A stretch of DNA of 20,217 nucleotides from Pleurobrachia bachei (Eukaryota; Ctenophora; Tentaculata; Cydippida; Pleurobrachiidae), in contig AVPN01000004.1 in NCBI GenBank assembly GCA_000695325.1, forward strand, positions 66,703-86,919, given 5' to 3'. Below are positions 1 through 8,800 of the stretch, piece by piece. Under the pieces are notes generated by a model. The model made no database searches and was not told the origin of the DNA. It saw only the letters and a list, made by a program, of their open reading frames with translations. Both the position numbers and the translations under genes were made by a program. Within the stretch, counting starts at the first letter, position 1. The number at the start of each line of letters is the position of its first letter.

Positions 1-98
<98 letters not shown>

Positions 99-191
99 CC
101 TCTCTATCTCTCTCTCTTTCTCTCTATCTCTCTCTCTTTCTCTTGTTATCTCTCTCTCTCTCTCTCGACTCTCTCTCACATCTCTCTCTCT

Positions 192-241
<50 letters not shown>

Positions 242-245
242 GTCT
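1..245. repeat. (TC)n microsatellite
   Basis: Nearly pure TC dinucleotide repeat, interrupted by short imperfections (CTTT, TATC, CTGT). It continues off the left edge. No coding signal is seen. Confidence 0.97.
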
Positions 246-439
246 CTCATCTCACCCTCCCACATACAACAAGCACACACCGTGCAGAGAGGTCAATAAT
301 TTCCTGTTCGAAATAACAATATACCGATGGATAATTTATAATGCGAATAATGGAACTTCAGCAGCAGCACCCGTATCACAGGTATCAGATGAAAGGGGGT
401 GAACGTTGGGTGATACAGGGGAGATAAAGAGGTGAGACA

Positions 440-466
440 GGAGAGAGAGAGAGAGAGAGAGAGATG
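440..466. repeat. Short (GA)n microsatellite
   Basis: Run of GA dinucleotides followed by GATGATGA. It lies just downstream, on the minus strand, of the putative exon ending at 505. Confidence 0.9.
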
Positions 467-504
467 ATGAAAGAACTGGATAGCAGCGTTTTATCTAAAC
501 TTAC

Positions 505-586
505 CTGTTGATTTTTGCATGATGAGCTGCTGTGAGACATTGCTAGTAGTTCGTACTTGGTATCCCGCCGCCAGTCCCTCTGACAT
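505..586 (-). CDS. Putative first coding exon, unknown protein
   Basis: On the minus strand an ATG at 586 opens 27 codons (starting MSEGLAAGYQVRTTSNVSQQ) and runs into a strong donor, G|GTAAGT, with the GT at 504-503. The codons are open and rich in Ser, Thr and Gln, with no recognisable domain. The next exon would lie to the left. I could not identify one in 250-500, so it may be outside the window. The ATG and most of the exon recur twice upstream in tandem repeats, but only this copy reaches the donor; the other two hit a stop in CACGTGA. A spurious exon is possible. Confidence 0.4.
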
Positions 587-846
587 GGCTAACTCTGAAC
601 AAGATTAGTTACATAATACCATATATGGGCATCACGTGACATTGCTAGTAATTTGAATTGGGTATGCCGCCGCCAGTCCCTCAGACATGGCTAACTCTGA
701 ATGAGATACGTTACATAATACCATATATGGGCATCACGTGACATACAACACAATATATGGGCATCACGTGACATTGCTAGTAGTTCGTACTTGGTATCCC
801 GCCGCCAGTCTCTCAGACATGGCTAACTCTGAACAAGATTAGTTAC
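536..846. repeat. 102-bp tandem repeat, three copies, carrying CACGTG
   Basis: Copies start at 536, 638 and 770 with GACATTGCTAGTA and contain ATCCCGCCGCCAGTC and GACATGGCTAACTCTGAA. A 30-nt partial unit (740-769) separates copies 2 and 3. Each full or partial boundary carries CATATATGGGCATCACGTGA, giving E-box-like CACGTG at 633-638, 735-740 and 765-770. Copy 2 is more diverged than copies 1 and 3. On the minus strand each copy contains the start-codon region of the putative exon at 505-586. Confidence 0.9.
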
Positions 847-859
847 ATGAATCTTGTAG

Positions 860-1371
860 TCTCAAGAATTTACCTCCATCCTGATGTGTGTATCAACGGG
901 ACAATCAGGCCAAACTATTTATATAAATGAAACTGATTAAATTGTGCTGAAAGCTTGCACAAGCTTGCCGTGACCTCAGAACTTGGGCACGTCCGACGTC
1001 GCACCCCTGTGTTTGCACGCGAAATTTCGTGTCCCTCATGACTTTGTTACTGACTATCAGAACATGAGTTAAGAAAGATCTTCTGATAACTAGTTCATAT
1101 CTATTATTACTTTTATTAAATCTGTTTACAATTTCTTGACACTGACCACTGTCATTATTGCCACAACAAGCAGGAGCCGAGCGTGGCCCGTGGGGCAAAA
1201 TATTGAACTCGAGATTGATGTATATTCAGGCTATGGTGAAAATGCGCTATGTAGAGGTAGTTTGGCTGTGCTTAGGTCTCTCGACCAGTGACCATGGTAT
1301 ATCAATTTTTCAAACTTTCATCAACTACAACGTAAAACTATTTATTGAGGCTTGGCCTCTAGGTTTTAAGT
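860..1371. other. No recognisable gene
   Basis: Short ORFs are present on both strands but show no domain or composition supporting coding. A donor-like GAG|GTAAAT on the minus strand near 873 could end a 5' UTR exon of the gene starting at 586, but nothing else supports it. The stretch just before 1372 may be 5' sequence of the retroelement. Confidence 0.5.
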
Positions 1372-2223
1372 ATGAGTGATAACAGAAAAGCGCATGGACG
1401 AGGTCTGAACGAGATAATTGCTCCTCCAAGATCAAGAACGAGTCCACGACTTGCGGCCAACACCAAGAAGATCAAGACAACGAACACTGCTAAAGCGGCA
1501 CTGACTACAAGCACAGGTTGTACGGTCTGTCGTGTCTGTCAGTTGAACAATAAGAACACTATACCCAGTCCACGAATGTTAGTTTGTTGTGGGTGTAACC
1601 AGTCTTTCCATCCAAAATGTGTTGGACTTGCAGCACTAGGCAGTCATGCCCAAGTGACCCAGGTTCTGTTTAACGCACTTTGTGAGAAGTGGTCGTGCCA
1701 TGAATGCTTGGTCTCCATAATGGAGCTCACAAGAGCGCCTGGAGACAGGAAAAAAGATCCCATTCCTGAACCCCAATCTCTCGCAACTACTGAGTCCACA
1801 ACTGATGCTCAGACATCTGCAGGCGAGAAGGATAATACCTTATCCACCGCTGCTCCAGTGAATGAACCCGTCCTAGCACCTTCAGTACCCCAAACACAGC
1901 TGAACCATTCCTGCCGAAACTGTTCGTGCGGTGGTGTATCACAGCCACCAATTGAGCTTATAAGGCAGATCGTTGCGATAGTGAAGGCAGAGCTGCTGAA
2001 TGAGGCAGAAAAGCCTCTGGAAGTAGTTCAAGAGACTGCTGATCACGACAAAACGACAGATCAAGACAAAGAACACGTTGACAATATTAACAGTGACAAC
2101 ACGAACCCCGTTACCAAGCCCACGATCGCCGAGATACTAAGTGACCCGTCAAATAGTAGCTCGGAAGGTTGGACGACCGTCATTAATTTTATTAGCGCGT
2201 TACATAAATTTAAGCGCTGTTAA
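1372..2223 (+). CDS. PHD-finger ORF1 protein of a non-LTR retrotransposon
   Basis: An intronless 283-aa ORF. Residues about 48-113 form a PHD/zinc-binding module: CTVCRVC, then CCGC, then HPKC, then WSCHEC, matching the C4-H-C3 spacing. The N terminus is basic and the middle is rich in Ser, Thr, Pro and Glu. Near the C terminus lies SEGWTTV, a motif often found at the end of the conserved part of CR1/L2-type ORF1 proteins. Such proteins bind the element RNA as a chaperone-like ribonucleoprotein. The ORF ends soon after WTTV, and no endonuclease or reverse transcriptase ORF follows. It is therefore either a truncated element or a host gene derived from one. Assignment to the CR1/L2 group is inference. 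Confidence 0.75.
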   Translation: MSDNRKAHGRGLNEIIAPPRSRTSPRLAANTKKIKTTNTAKAALTTSTGCTVCRVCQLNNKNTIPSPRMLVCCGCNQSFHPKCVGLAALGSHAQVTQVLFNALCEKWSCHECLVSIMELTRAPGDRKKDPIPEPQSLATTESTTDAQTSAGEKDNTLSTAAPVNEPVLAPSVPQTQLNHSCRNCSCGGVSQPPIELIRQIVAIVKAELLNEAEKPLEVVQETADHDKTTDQDKEHVDNINSDNTNPVTKPTIAEILSDPSNSSSEGWTTVINFISALHKFKRC

Positions 2224-3107
2224 GTCACGGTAACGACTTACGAAACGTCGTCACTTCAGTTTCTATGTTTCGGGGGGTGGCGGCCAACATCGGCCTGAAT
2301 ATAAATACGTGTATACACTTATAATAATCAAATCTGTAATAAATTAAAAATAGACAGTCAGTTACCCAACTTGGTAAATCTGCTCATCCCTGCTGCCCTC
2401 GCCCCTCAATCTCCCCCGATGCCCCCTGATGGAGATGGTTATAGATCGCACCATGGCAAGTAATTATACGTAGTTTCAATCCTTGCGCCTAGAGATATTA
2501 GTTATACTAAGAATCTACTTGACAGTAACCTGTCCACTAACACGTAACCTCAACACCCGTCGGGCTGTTTCTCTCCCCTTTTTCAGTAATTAGGTAATTC
2601 AAGTTTTCCTCAAGTATCAAGTTTCCTAGATTCCAAGCATCATCCTGAGATGTGTAGAACGATCTGTAACAGTTTAAAGAGGGGACATGCTAGCATTATT
2701 TAGTGGCCTCTCATCTCTAACAAGGAAGACTAGGAATAGTGGATGTGTAAGGGAGATTGTGTTGCCCAAAACTGTGTGTGTTTTAATTAACTTATTAACT
2801 ATAAACTTATAAACTTATTCACTAATTATTTAATTCATGAAGATCAGGACTCTAATAGTTAAACTAAATGTGTATACAAGGACTTAATTGACAACAGACA
2901 CTATTTATTCTAATTAGTTTCTCGAATTGTGTGTATTGGAGCCTCCTTCGAATGGCTAAGGCCTATAATACACAACTGTGTGTTATCCCAAGCGATTCTA
3001 AGTAGGCTCCACCGCTTTAGAAAGTCGTTAGTTTTGCCTGTGTGTGATTTAGCATATGTAAGTGCTCTTCTAGCAATTAGACTACAAAGCGGAATATTAA
3101 GTATTTA

Positions 3108-3129
3108 TATGATGATGATGATGATGATG
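3108..3129. repeat. (ATG)n microsatellite
   Basis: Seven consecutive ATG units. Probably the 3' tail of the non-LTR element. Confidence 0.95.
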
Positions 3130-3132
3130 TAA

Positions 3133-3647
3133 TTTTTTCTTCGTTTCTCAAAATAAGCAAAAACGGCCATCTTGAAAAAGTTTGCACAGTTCGTGTCGCG
3201 TGAAGGTCGCTTGACGCGCGGCGCAAGGTTGCACCGCATTTTTACCGCGGCCGACGCCGCGATTGCTCTCAGCTCAGGCAAAAAAAATTTGATTCGAACT
3301 TTTTAAAACTTTCAAAAATCTCAAAAATCGCTTGTCAGTTGCTTGAAAAGCGCTGCCTTATCCCGGGGGCCAGTAACGCTTGTCAAGCCAGTTGCCTGAT
3401 GTTTTAAAAGCTCTACTTCTACCCACTTACAGCCTGTCTCTCCATGCCAGATGGGGTTGCGTCCTAGAGAGTAGAGTCTAGGACGCAACCCCATCTAGGA
3501 CCTAGACCCTGCCTGTTTCACCTCCACGCCCCCAGTGCTAGCACACTTCTGCCTTGTAAAGGCCTGTCCTCGATTCATATTTATGGTACATTTATTCTAA
3601 AATCGCACTCCGAAAGCAGATTTTTTACCTCCTTCTTTACTTTATAG
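3133..3647. other. Upstream region of the PX-SH3 gene; first exon not located
   Basis: The region has an A/T-run and CpG-rich part (3170-3260, with GCGCGGCGC and CCGCGGCCG) that could be promoter, then a perfect hairpin (3449-3496). The first coding exon of the PX-SH3 gene must end with one extra nucleotide (phase 1), and I found no convincing ATG-plus-donor here. A minimal candidate, ATG T|GTAAGG, lies near 2742, but inside the presumed retroelement. Confidence 0.5.
3449..3496. repeat. Perfect 20-bp inverted repeat (hairpin)
   Basis: AGATGGGGTTGCGTCCTAGA at 3449-3468 is followed by its exact reverse complement at 3477-3496, with an 8-nt loop (GAGTAGAG). It lies about 150 bp upstream of the first recognised exon of the PX-SH3 gene. 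Confidence 0.97.
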
Positions 3648-6600
3648 CGGAAAACTACGTAAAGGAACTAAAACTTATTGGTTGCAAGAAAGTTAGGAAT
3701 CCTGAGAAGTACTACGTGAGTAATTTAATTGAATAACACAAGGCGTGTTCATGTTGAACGCTCATCAAAGTCTTGTTTTAGTTTCCACCTTCTACGTTTA
3801 TCTCCCGATTCCGGATTCCAGGTCTATGTGATGAGGCTAAATCGAGTAAACGGTGGAGTAACGATCATATTTAGACGATACTCACAGTTCTTCGACATGC
3901 ATGTAAGTGGTAGTTACTAGCTTGGCAGTTCATGACCCATTTTTGATTATGATTTATTTATTGATTGACTTCCCATCTTGTTGTGTTCTAACCCTCCCTT
4001 TACATTTATAACACAGTTTAGCTTGTCAATTCCCATCAGTGTGCGATGATTGAGAAGTATAAGGAACTCGTGACATCAAAACCTCGATGGCTGCCCGTTC
4101 TTCCAAGTAAGTTGTTGTTATAACTGTCCATATTAATATTAGCAAGTCTTTTGCTTAGTTGATTCATAAAAATACTGTTTGGAGCCACGCCACCTTCCCT
4201 CTCTGCTCCTTTATCAGATATTAATTCCCTACGTGAGTCGGTTGAGTTGACATTATGAGAGCATATTATGGCATGAGCCGTAATAAGAATACCAAACCAA
4301 ACCGTAATACCGTCCACCAGAGGGTGGAGCGTTTTCCAGGACCAACAACGCCAAAGCAGCTGCAGCCCGGACTGAGTCCCTCAAGGAATACCTCAGTGCA
4401 GTGATGAAGCTGGAGGCAAAGTATCTGGGGTGTGAAATCATGGAGGAATTCTTTACTATCACAGACGATGATTTGACCTTCTTGAAGGAGGAACAGACGT
4501 AGGTGTTATACCCCTTGTTGCTTGATACATACTGTTCACACTTCAAGAGGCTATTGTATGTCTCACAAGGAAATGTGTAGAAGTATTTTTGGACGGTGTG
4601 ATTGAAAACTCCTTCAAAATCCAATGAGAAACTGTTAAATGATTACATCTCTAATCCCGTTCAGGAAGGAGACAACTGATCTGAAGGGGGAATCTGTCGG
4701 GGGACCAATTGCCTTAGAGGTAATTGACATTTCTAATTCCTTCCCCAAGATTATAGTGTTCTTGCAAATAAAACATATCCTGAATAGAACACAGCCTGAA
4801 ATTTACTTAAATCATAACATACCACACGAAATTAATTTAAAAACAAAGGCAAGAGAGTTTTAGCAAGTCCATTACTGTCTTGTTCGACCCTCCCTTTCTC
4901 CACGCCCACTACAGGAATGGGAAGTGCTTGAGAACTTCAAAGCTAAAGATAGGAAGAGTATCTCGCTGTACGAAGGGGATGTGGTGGAGGTGGTGGAGAA
5001 AAGTGATTCAGGGTGGTGGTTTGTGACGTGTACCAGCGGAACAGGATGGGTGCCAGCTAACTTTCTGAAGTCCCTCGAAGGTGGAGAGGATCTCATGCAA
5101 CAGTGTGGGAAAAGTGAGTATAATGGTTTCTGTTATGGTGGACTTTGTTACCGTCATTGCTCCTATTCCTTGGTTACCATCATGGTTAACATTCTTTAGT
5201 TACTATTCTATAGTTAGGTACCATTCCATGGTTACCAGTAACCGCCATGGTTACCATTCCATTGTTACCATTCCATGGTCATGCAATGCTAACTATGCGT
5301 GACGTCATTAAACATCCAAGAGATATTATTGACGTTCTCATATGTTCGTGCCGATGTGTGTTTTGTGTTTATCTTACAATTCAAACACACTTACACACTC
5401 GCATCGAGTGACTCGATGCTGCGTTGCACTACAGTTGCACAGACACAAACAAATCATGTACCCTGGTAGATATATCCTCGAGTTGAGAAATATCCTCCTT
5501 CCCCCAATATCGTTGTATAATCCTATTGAAGACTGCTCGATCACCAATGGGGTTACAAAAATATTGGGGGAAGAACATAGAATTGAAACTGAACCTGGTT
5601 TTATTTACTCACATTATGAAATTACTTTTCCCAGATGAGTTTTACCAATGTATTTCCGCTTACAAGGCTACCAACAAGGATGAAGTGACATTCAACAAAG
5701 GTACATACACAGACAACACTAATGGTTGTGTTCTACCCATCATTTACATTTTGTTTCGCGGACGGGGCACGCAAAACAGAGTCTAACTAGGAAAAGACTC
5801 TGGGATTTTCAATCTTTCAAGTTATACTTATACGATCACATGTCTCCTATGTCGAGCGTGTTATGTCTTTGGTAACTCGTACCCAAGAGTTGGTGTTTTT
5901 CTTTTCTAGTTTCCCTGCAACAACCCATGTTATAACATTCAGGTGACATTGCCAAGGGTATATTGAAGCACAGTGACGGGTGGTGGAAGGTTGCAGTCAA
6001 CGGGAAATCAGGGTTCGGACCTGCCCAATATCTCATCCGGGTAATCATGTTTAATTATATGCGAATTGTCACCCGATAGATGCAAATTTTCACATCTATA
6101 GATACCTTACAATAAGGTACCGTTCATAAGGCAAACTGGCACGGCGACCCCAAGCTCAGATGTTTCAAAGGACAAACAAACCTAACCAGATATCACACAC
6201 TGAATCACTGTCACATAACAATTATCCCAACACACACACAGGTTGAGGGAAATCTTCTGATGGAGGATCTGGAACTGAACCCACCTGAGATATCAGCTGA
6301 TGTTATAGCCAAGGTTGAAGAGATGGCTCCCCCTAATCGGTCTAACAACCACAAGAGGATATCAACTAGGAGGGCTCGCCGTAGCATGCGGACCGCCCGG
6401 GCACCAAGTAGGTTAAAATATATAGTGCATTAGTGCAATACTTAGTAGCGTATCGCTACTTAATATTTTGTTGGCTGGTTGGTTATTCCTAAGCCAACAG
6501 AGCTGTTATATAATATTACTTTAATTAGAGGTTCTAAGAGGTATTTCTATTTTCTCTAGATGCTGCTAATATCCCTACTGCTGTACCAGAGGGAGATGAC

Positions 6601-7899
6601 ATGGTCGTACAAGAAGACTATACTGGTACGTAATTTTTTTGAGAGATATCAATTAAGTTCTTCTTTAGACCACCTCCCCTTTAGACTTCGCTGATCCCCT
6701 CCCTGCTGACCCCTTCTTCTTCTGGAAGGACGCTGGCTAGTGCTCCCCGTCCTGGGCCCATGCTGACCCCCTCCCCGCTGATCCACTGTGCCAACTGACC
6801 CCCTAGCCCTGACTTCCGAACCCCCTGCAGCTAATGGTGTTGGCCAGATATCACTAAGTAAGGGAGATGAGGTGGTGGTATCAAACAAGGCTAACGAGGA
6901 GTGGTGGTACGTGTTCTGCGGTGGAAAACAGGTAAACAACCTACCAGAACTCGTTATTTAGGTCACGTGACTGGTTATCAGCCAATCAGGGAAATCTGAT
7001 TCTGTCAGATCCTGACTGGTGACAGTCGTGGACACCAAGGAGAACTTGATAATGAAATTCTCCCTCTGCGCAATAATAGGGGTGACTTCGTTACCAAGAG
7101 GAGAACTGACAGCTTGAATTCATAATGGTTCTCACCCCGGCGCGGGCCACGCACCTAGACCTTTTCTTTCGTGCAAGAACGGGTCTCCGGTCTGGTGTGT
7201 ACTGGTAAGTTTTGGTGTCCAATATCGGGAAAAAAATATTATATATCCATAAATATATATGTACCTGGGATGTGAACAAAAATAAATATGCATAAATTAA
7301 GACTTGAAACCTGTCGGGTTTTGTTTCGAAATATATTTGCCTCCTCGACCTGCAGGGTTGGTTCCCCTCCGCCTTTCTCCTTGACAAAAGTGCTATAAAG
7401 GAGCCGGAGAAGTTCAAGGTTATCGCCAACTACACCGCTGAGAGTGAACAAGAGCTGGCCGCTAAAAAGGGAGAGGTAAGTTTTGGATGTGCAGTAGTGT
7501 ATTGTGCAGTGGGTGGGGGTTGGTGTGAAAGGAAAAGGTAAGTAGATCTGGGGGGTGGGGGAGGTAAGTATTATATGGGGTACCTCGGTGTCGGGATCGG
7601 GACGCGTCCCTGGTGTGGAAGGGAGAGGTGACTGGTGAGTCTACTAAGGTCCATTATCTGCAGTGCTAGACCAACACCTATTATGATTTATGACCCTTAC
7701 GTGACCAGATTTCAGACGGGAAAACCTTACGAGGTCATATTAGTTGGCATGTTTCTTTAGAAACACAAAGTTACCATGATAACCAACTCTGTTTCAGATT
7801 ATCTTGATCACTGATCAGACAAGCAACCCTGAGTGGTGGTTTGGGGTCATTGGAGGCAGAGAGGGATGGATTCCTGTATCTTTCCTCAAGAAGTTCTAA
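3648..7899 (+). CDS. PX + four-SH3 adaptor (Tks/p47phox-like)
   Basis: Exons: 3648-3715, 3822-3902, 4040-4106, 4321-4498, 4665-4719, 4915-5113, 5635-5700, 5943-6040, 6242-6407, 6560-6625, 6831-6931, 7356-7475, 7798-7899. All introns are GT-AG and all phases agree; the total is about 454 aa plus a missing first exon. The PX domain (first ~130 aa) contains RNPEKYYVYVM and the phosphoinositide-binding type FRRYSQFF. SH3-1 (ISLYEGDVVEVVEKSDSGWW, GWVPANFL) is followed by SH3-2 (HSDGWWKV, GFGPAQYL). An Arg-rich linker (STRRARRSMRTAR, end of exon 6242-6407) precedes SH3-3 (EEWWYVF, GWFPSAFL) and SH3-4 (PEWWFGV, GWIPVSFLKKF), with the stop directly after. Known relatives organise NADPH oxidases (p47phox, PX + 2 SH3) or podosomes (Tks4/5, PX + 4-5 SH3, about 900-1100 aa). 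This one has the Tks4 domain number at near p47phox length. ATTAAA lies at 8046-8051. Confidence 0.93.
5168..5284. repeat. Degenerate CCATGGTTACCATT minisatellite
   Basis: Imperfect 14-16 nt units around CCATGGTTACCATT, within the intron after the SH3-1 exon. Short palindromic CCATGG cores recur. Confidence 0.75.
5401..5419. repeat. Short perfect palindrome
   Basis: GCATCGAGT-G-ACTCGATGC: two 9-bp arms with one central base, inside the same intron. It may be a protein-binding site or chance. Confidence 0.8.
5498..5573. repeat. 13-bp inverted repeat with 50-nt loop
   Basis: CTTCCCCCAATAT at 5498-5510 is the reverse complement of 5561-5573. The repeat sits in the intron 60 bp before the first SH3-2 exon and could be a remnant of a small inverted-repeat element. 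Confidence 0.85.
5725..6992. repeat. Duplicated block A (partner 10909-12172)
   Basis: This direct repeat of about 1.27 kb is roughly 99% identical to 10909-12172 apart from a 6-bp indel, some single-base changes and one 51-nt patch (6115-6165). It carries four adaptor exons (5943-6040, 6242-6407, 6560-6625, 6831-6931). The left breakpoint falls in GTTGTGTTCTA, a motif found several times in the window. The right breakpoint follows CCAATCAGGGA. Confidence 0.95.
6115..6165. other. 51-nt unreversed complement of 11295-11345
   Basis: Flanks align base for base with block A' on both sides. Here every base is instead the Watson-Crick complement of the partner read in the SAME direction: GGTACCGTTCATAAGG here, CCATGGCAAGTATTCC at 11296. 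Fifty consecutive positions obey this (51 if 6115/11295 is counted). It is neither an inversion nor random divergence. The patch lies wholly inside the intron 6041-6241. Confidence 0.95.
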
Positions 7900-8800
7900 T
7901 TTGGTAACTCGACTGTAATAATAGACGAATTGACAAAGGGACAAATATTGTGACAAAGGGACAAATATTGTGAACGTTATTTGACTGTGACAAACTCTCT
8001 GACTGTGTGATTTGTAAATTAGGGTATTATATATCTTTGTTGGCCATTAAAAATAACATTTTTTTTGGGTTCAAGTAAATCCATCAACAATCCTGACAAA
8101 ACCACGGCACTTCAGTGGGAGATGTCCCACTGCAAATACACTGCCATGCCCTTCCACTCTCACATCGGTAATCGATCCAGACATGACAAACACCACTTTT
8201 CTTGCCCTCACACTTACACCTGTAAAGCAGATTGTGTCACATTTTATTTCAGCGAGGGTTCGGTATAGATCGTATGATCCTGTGATAGAAATATGATAAA
8301 GTATTTTGCGATGTTTTGTGTCCATTAGTAGACTGATTGTGGTCCTGAAACCCCCTTCCTCGACTGAGCTTTTCTTAATCAGCTTTTGAATACGAATCAA
8401 ACGCAACCGGATTTAACTTTCTATTTCATCGGTGTTGACCAATCAGAGGTCAAAATTTTGTACCAAAACATTGTTACTTTCGTAACCCTCGCTCCGCGCA
8501 ATCTGACAACCAAAACATGGATTCGTATAACAAAGTCCTTTTGAGCTAGGGCCTAGGGGTTCCCAGACCACAATCAGATCGCTGAGAATCATTGCAGATC
8601 AATGGAACAAAAAGTTGTGAATAACTTTAAACAATTAATTAAATTAATTACAACAATCAATTAACAGTTACCTGTCATTGCAAGACAGATACCAGCCGTC
8701 TCCACTAATAACTCCATTGAAGGGACAGCGGGCAGTGTTGTTGGGCAGACAGCCTGATGGATAGAGATAAAGATAGAAAGATAGAAAGATAGAAAGATAG
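7692..8800. repeat. Tandem duplication unit B, copy 1 (1109 bp)
   Basis: It starts GACCCTTACGTGACCAG and ends in a short AGATAGAA run, repeated head to tail at offset 1109. It contains the true last exon of the PX-SH3 gene (+) and exons 3 and 2 of the secreted cysteine-rich gene (-). I counted only about four or five substitutions against copy 2, all in non-coding sequence. Confidence 0.96.
8046..8051 (+). terminator. Poly(A) signal ATTAAA
   Basis: The common variant hexamer ATTAAA lies about 150 bp after the stop of the PX-SH3 adaptor. It sits just beyond the stop of the convergent secreted gene (8084), so the two 3' ends probably overlap. Confidence 0.55.

Larger units (their letters stand above)
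1372..3130 (+). mobile_element. Remnant non-LTR element lacking ORF2
   Basis: The ORF1 at 1372-2223 is followed by about 880 bp without long ORFs, ending in TATTTATATGATGATG... (ATG repeat about 3108-3129). A 3' end in a short microsatellite is typical of CR1/L2/RTE-like elements, which usually lack long poly(A). I infer one element that lost ORF2 by internal deletion. No target-site duplication was found, and the linkage between ORF1 and the tail is not proven. Confidence 0.4.

Noticed and set aside
1-245. CRISPR-like or coding repeat
   Set aside because: Simple TC microsatellite with no spacers.
2742-2745. Minimal first exon (ATG T|GTAAGG) for the PX-SH3 gene
   Set aside because: Phase fits, but four bases are too little evidence and it lies inside the presumed retroelement.
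2929-3132. ORF ending in a run of methionines
   Set aside because: The run is the (ATG)n microsatellite; the rest has no coding signature.
4253-4624. Minus-strand 123-aa ORF
   Set aside because: Antisense shadow of the PX exon 4321-4498, with no domain of its own.
6115-6165. Ordinary inversion or local hypermutation as the explanation of the patch
   Set aside because: The reverse complement of one copy does not match the other, and every position differs specifically by complement in the same direction.
6649-6939. Minus-strand 96-aa Arg/Gly-rich ORF (copy at 11829-12119)
   Set aside because: Antisense of the SH3-3 exon and a CT-rich intron. The plus-strand SH3 sequence explains the region.
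8071-8406. Minus-strand 111-aa ORF (and its copy at 9180-9515)
   Set aside because: It overlaps exon 3 of the secreted cysteine-rich gene in another frame. The spliced frame has the signal peptide, phase agreement and cysteine pattern.
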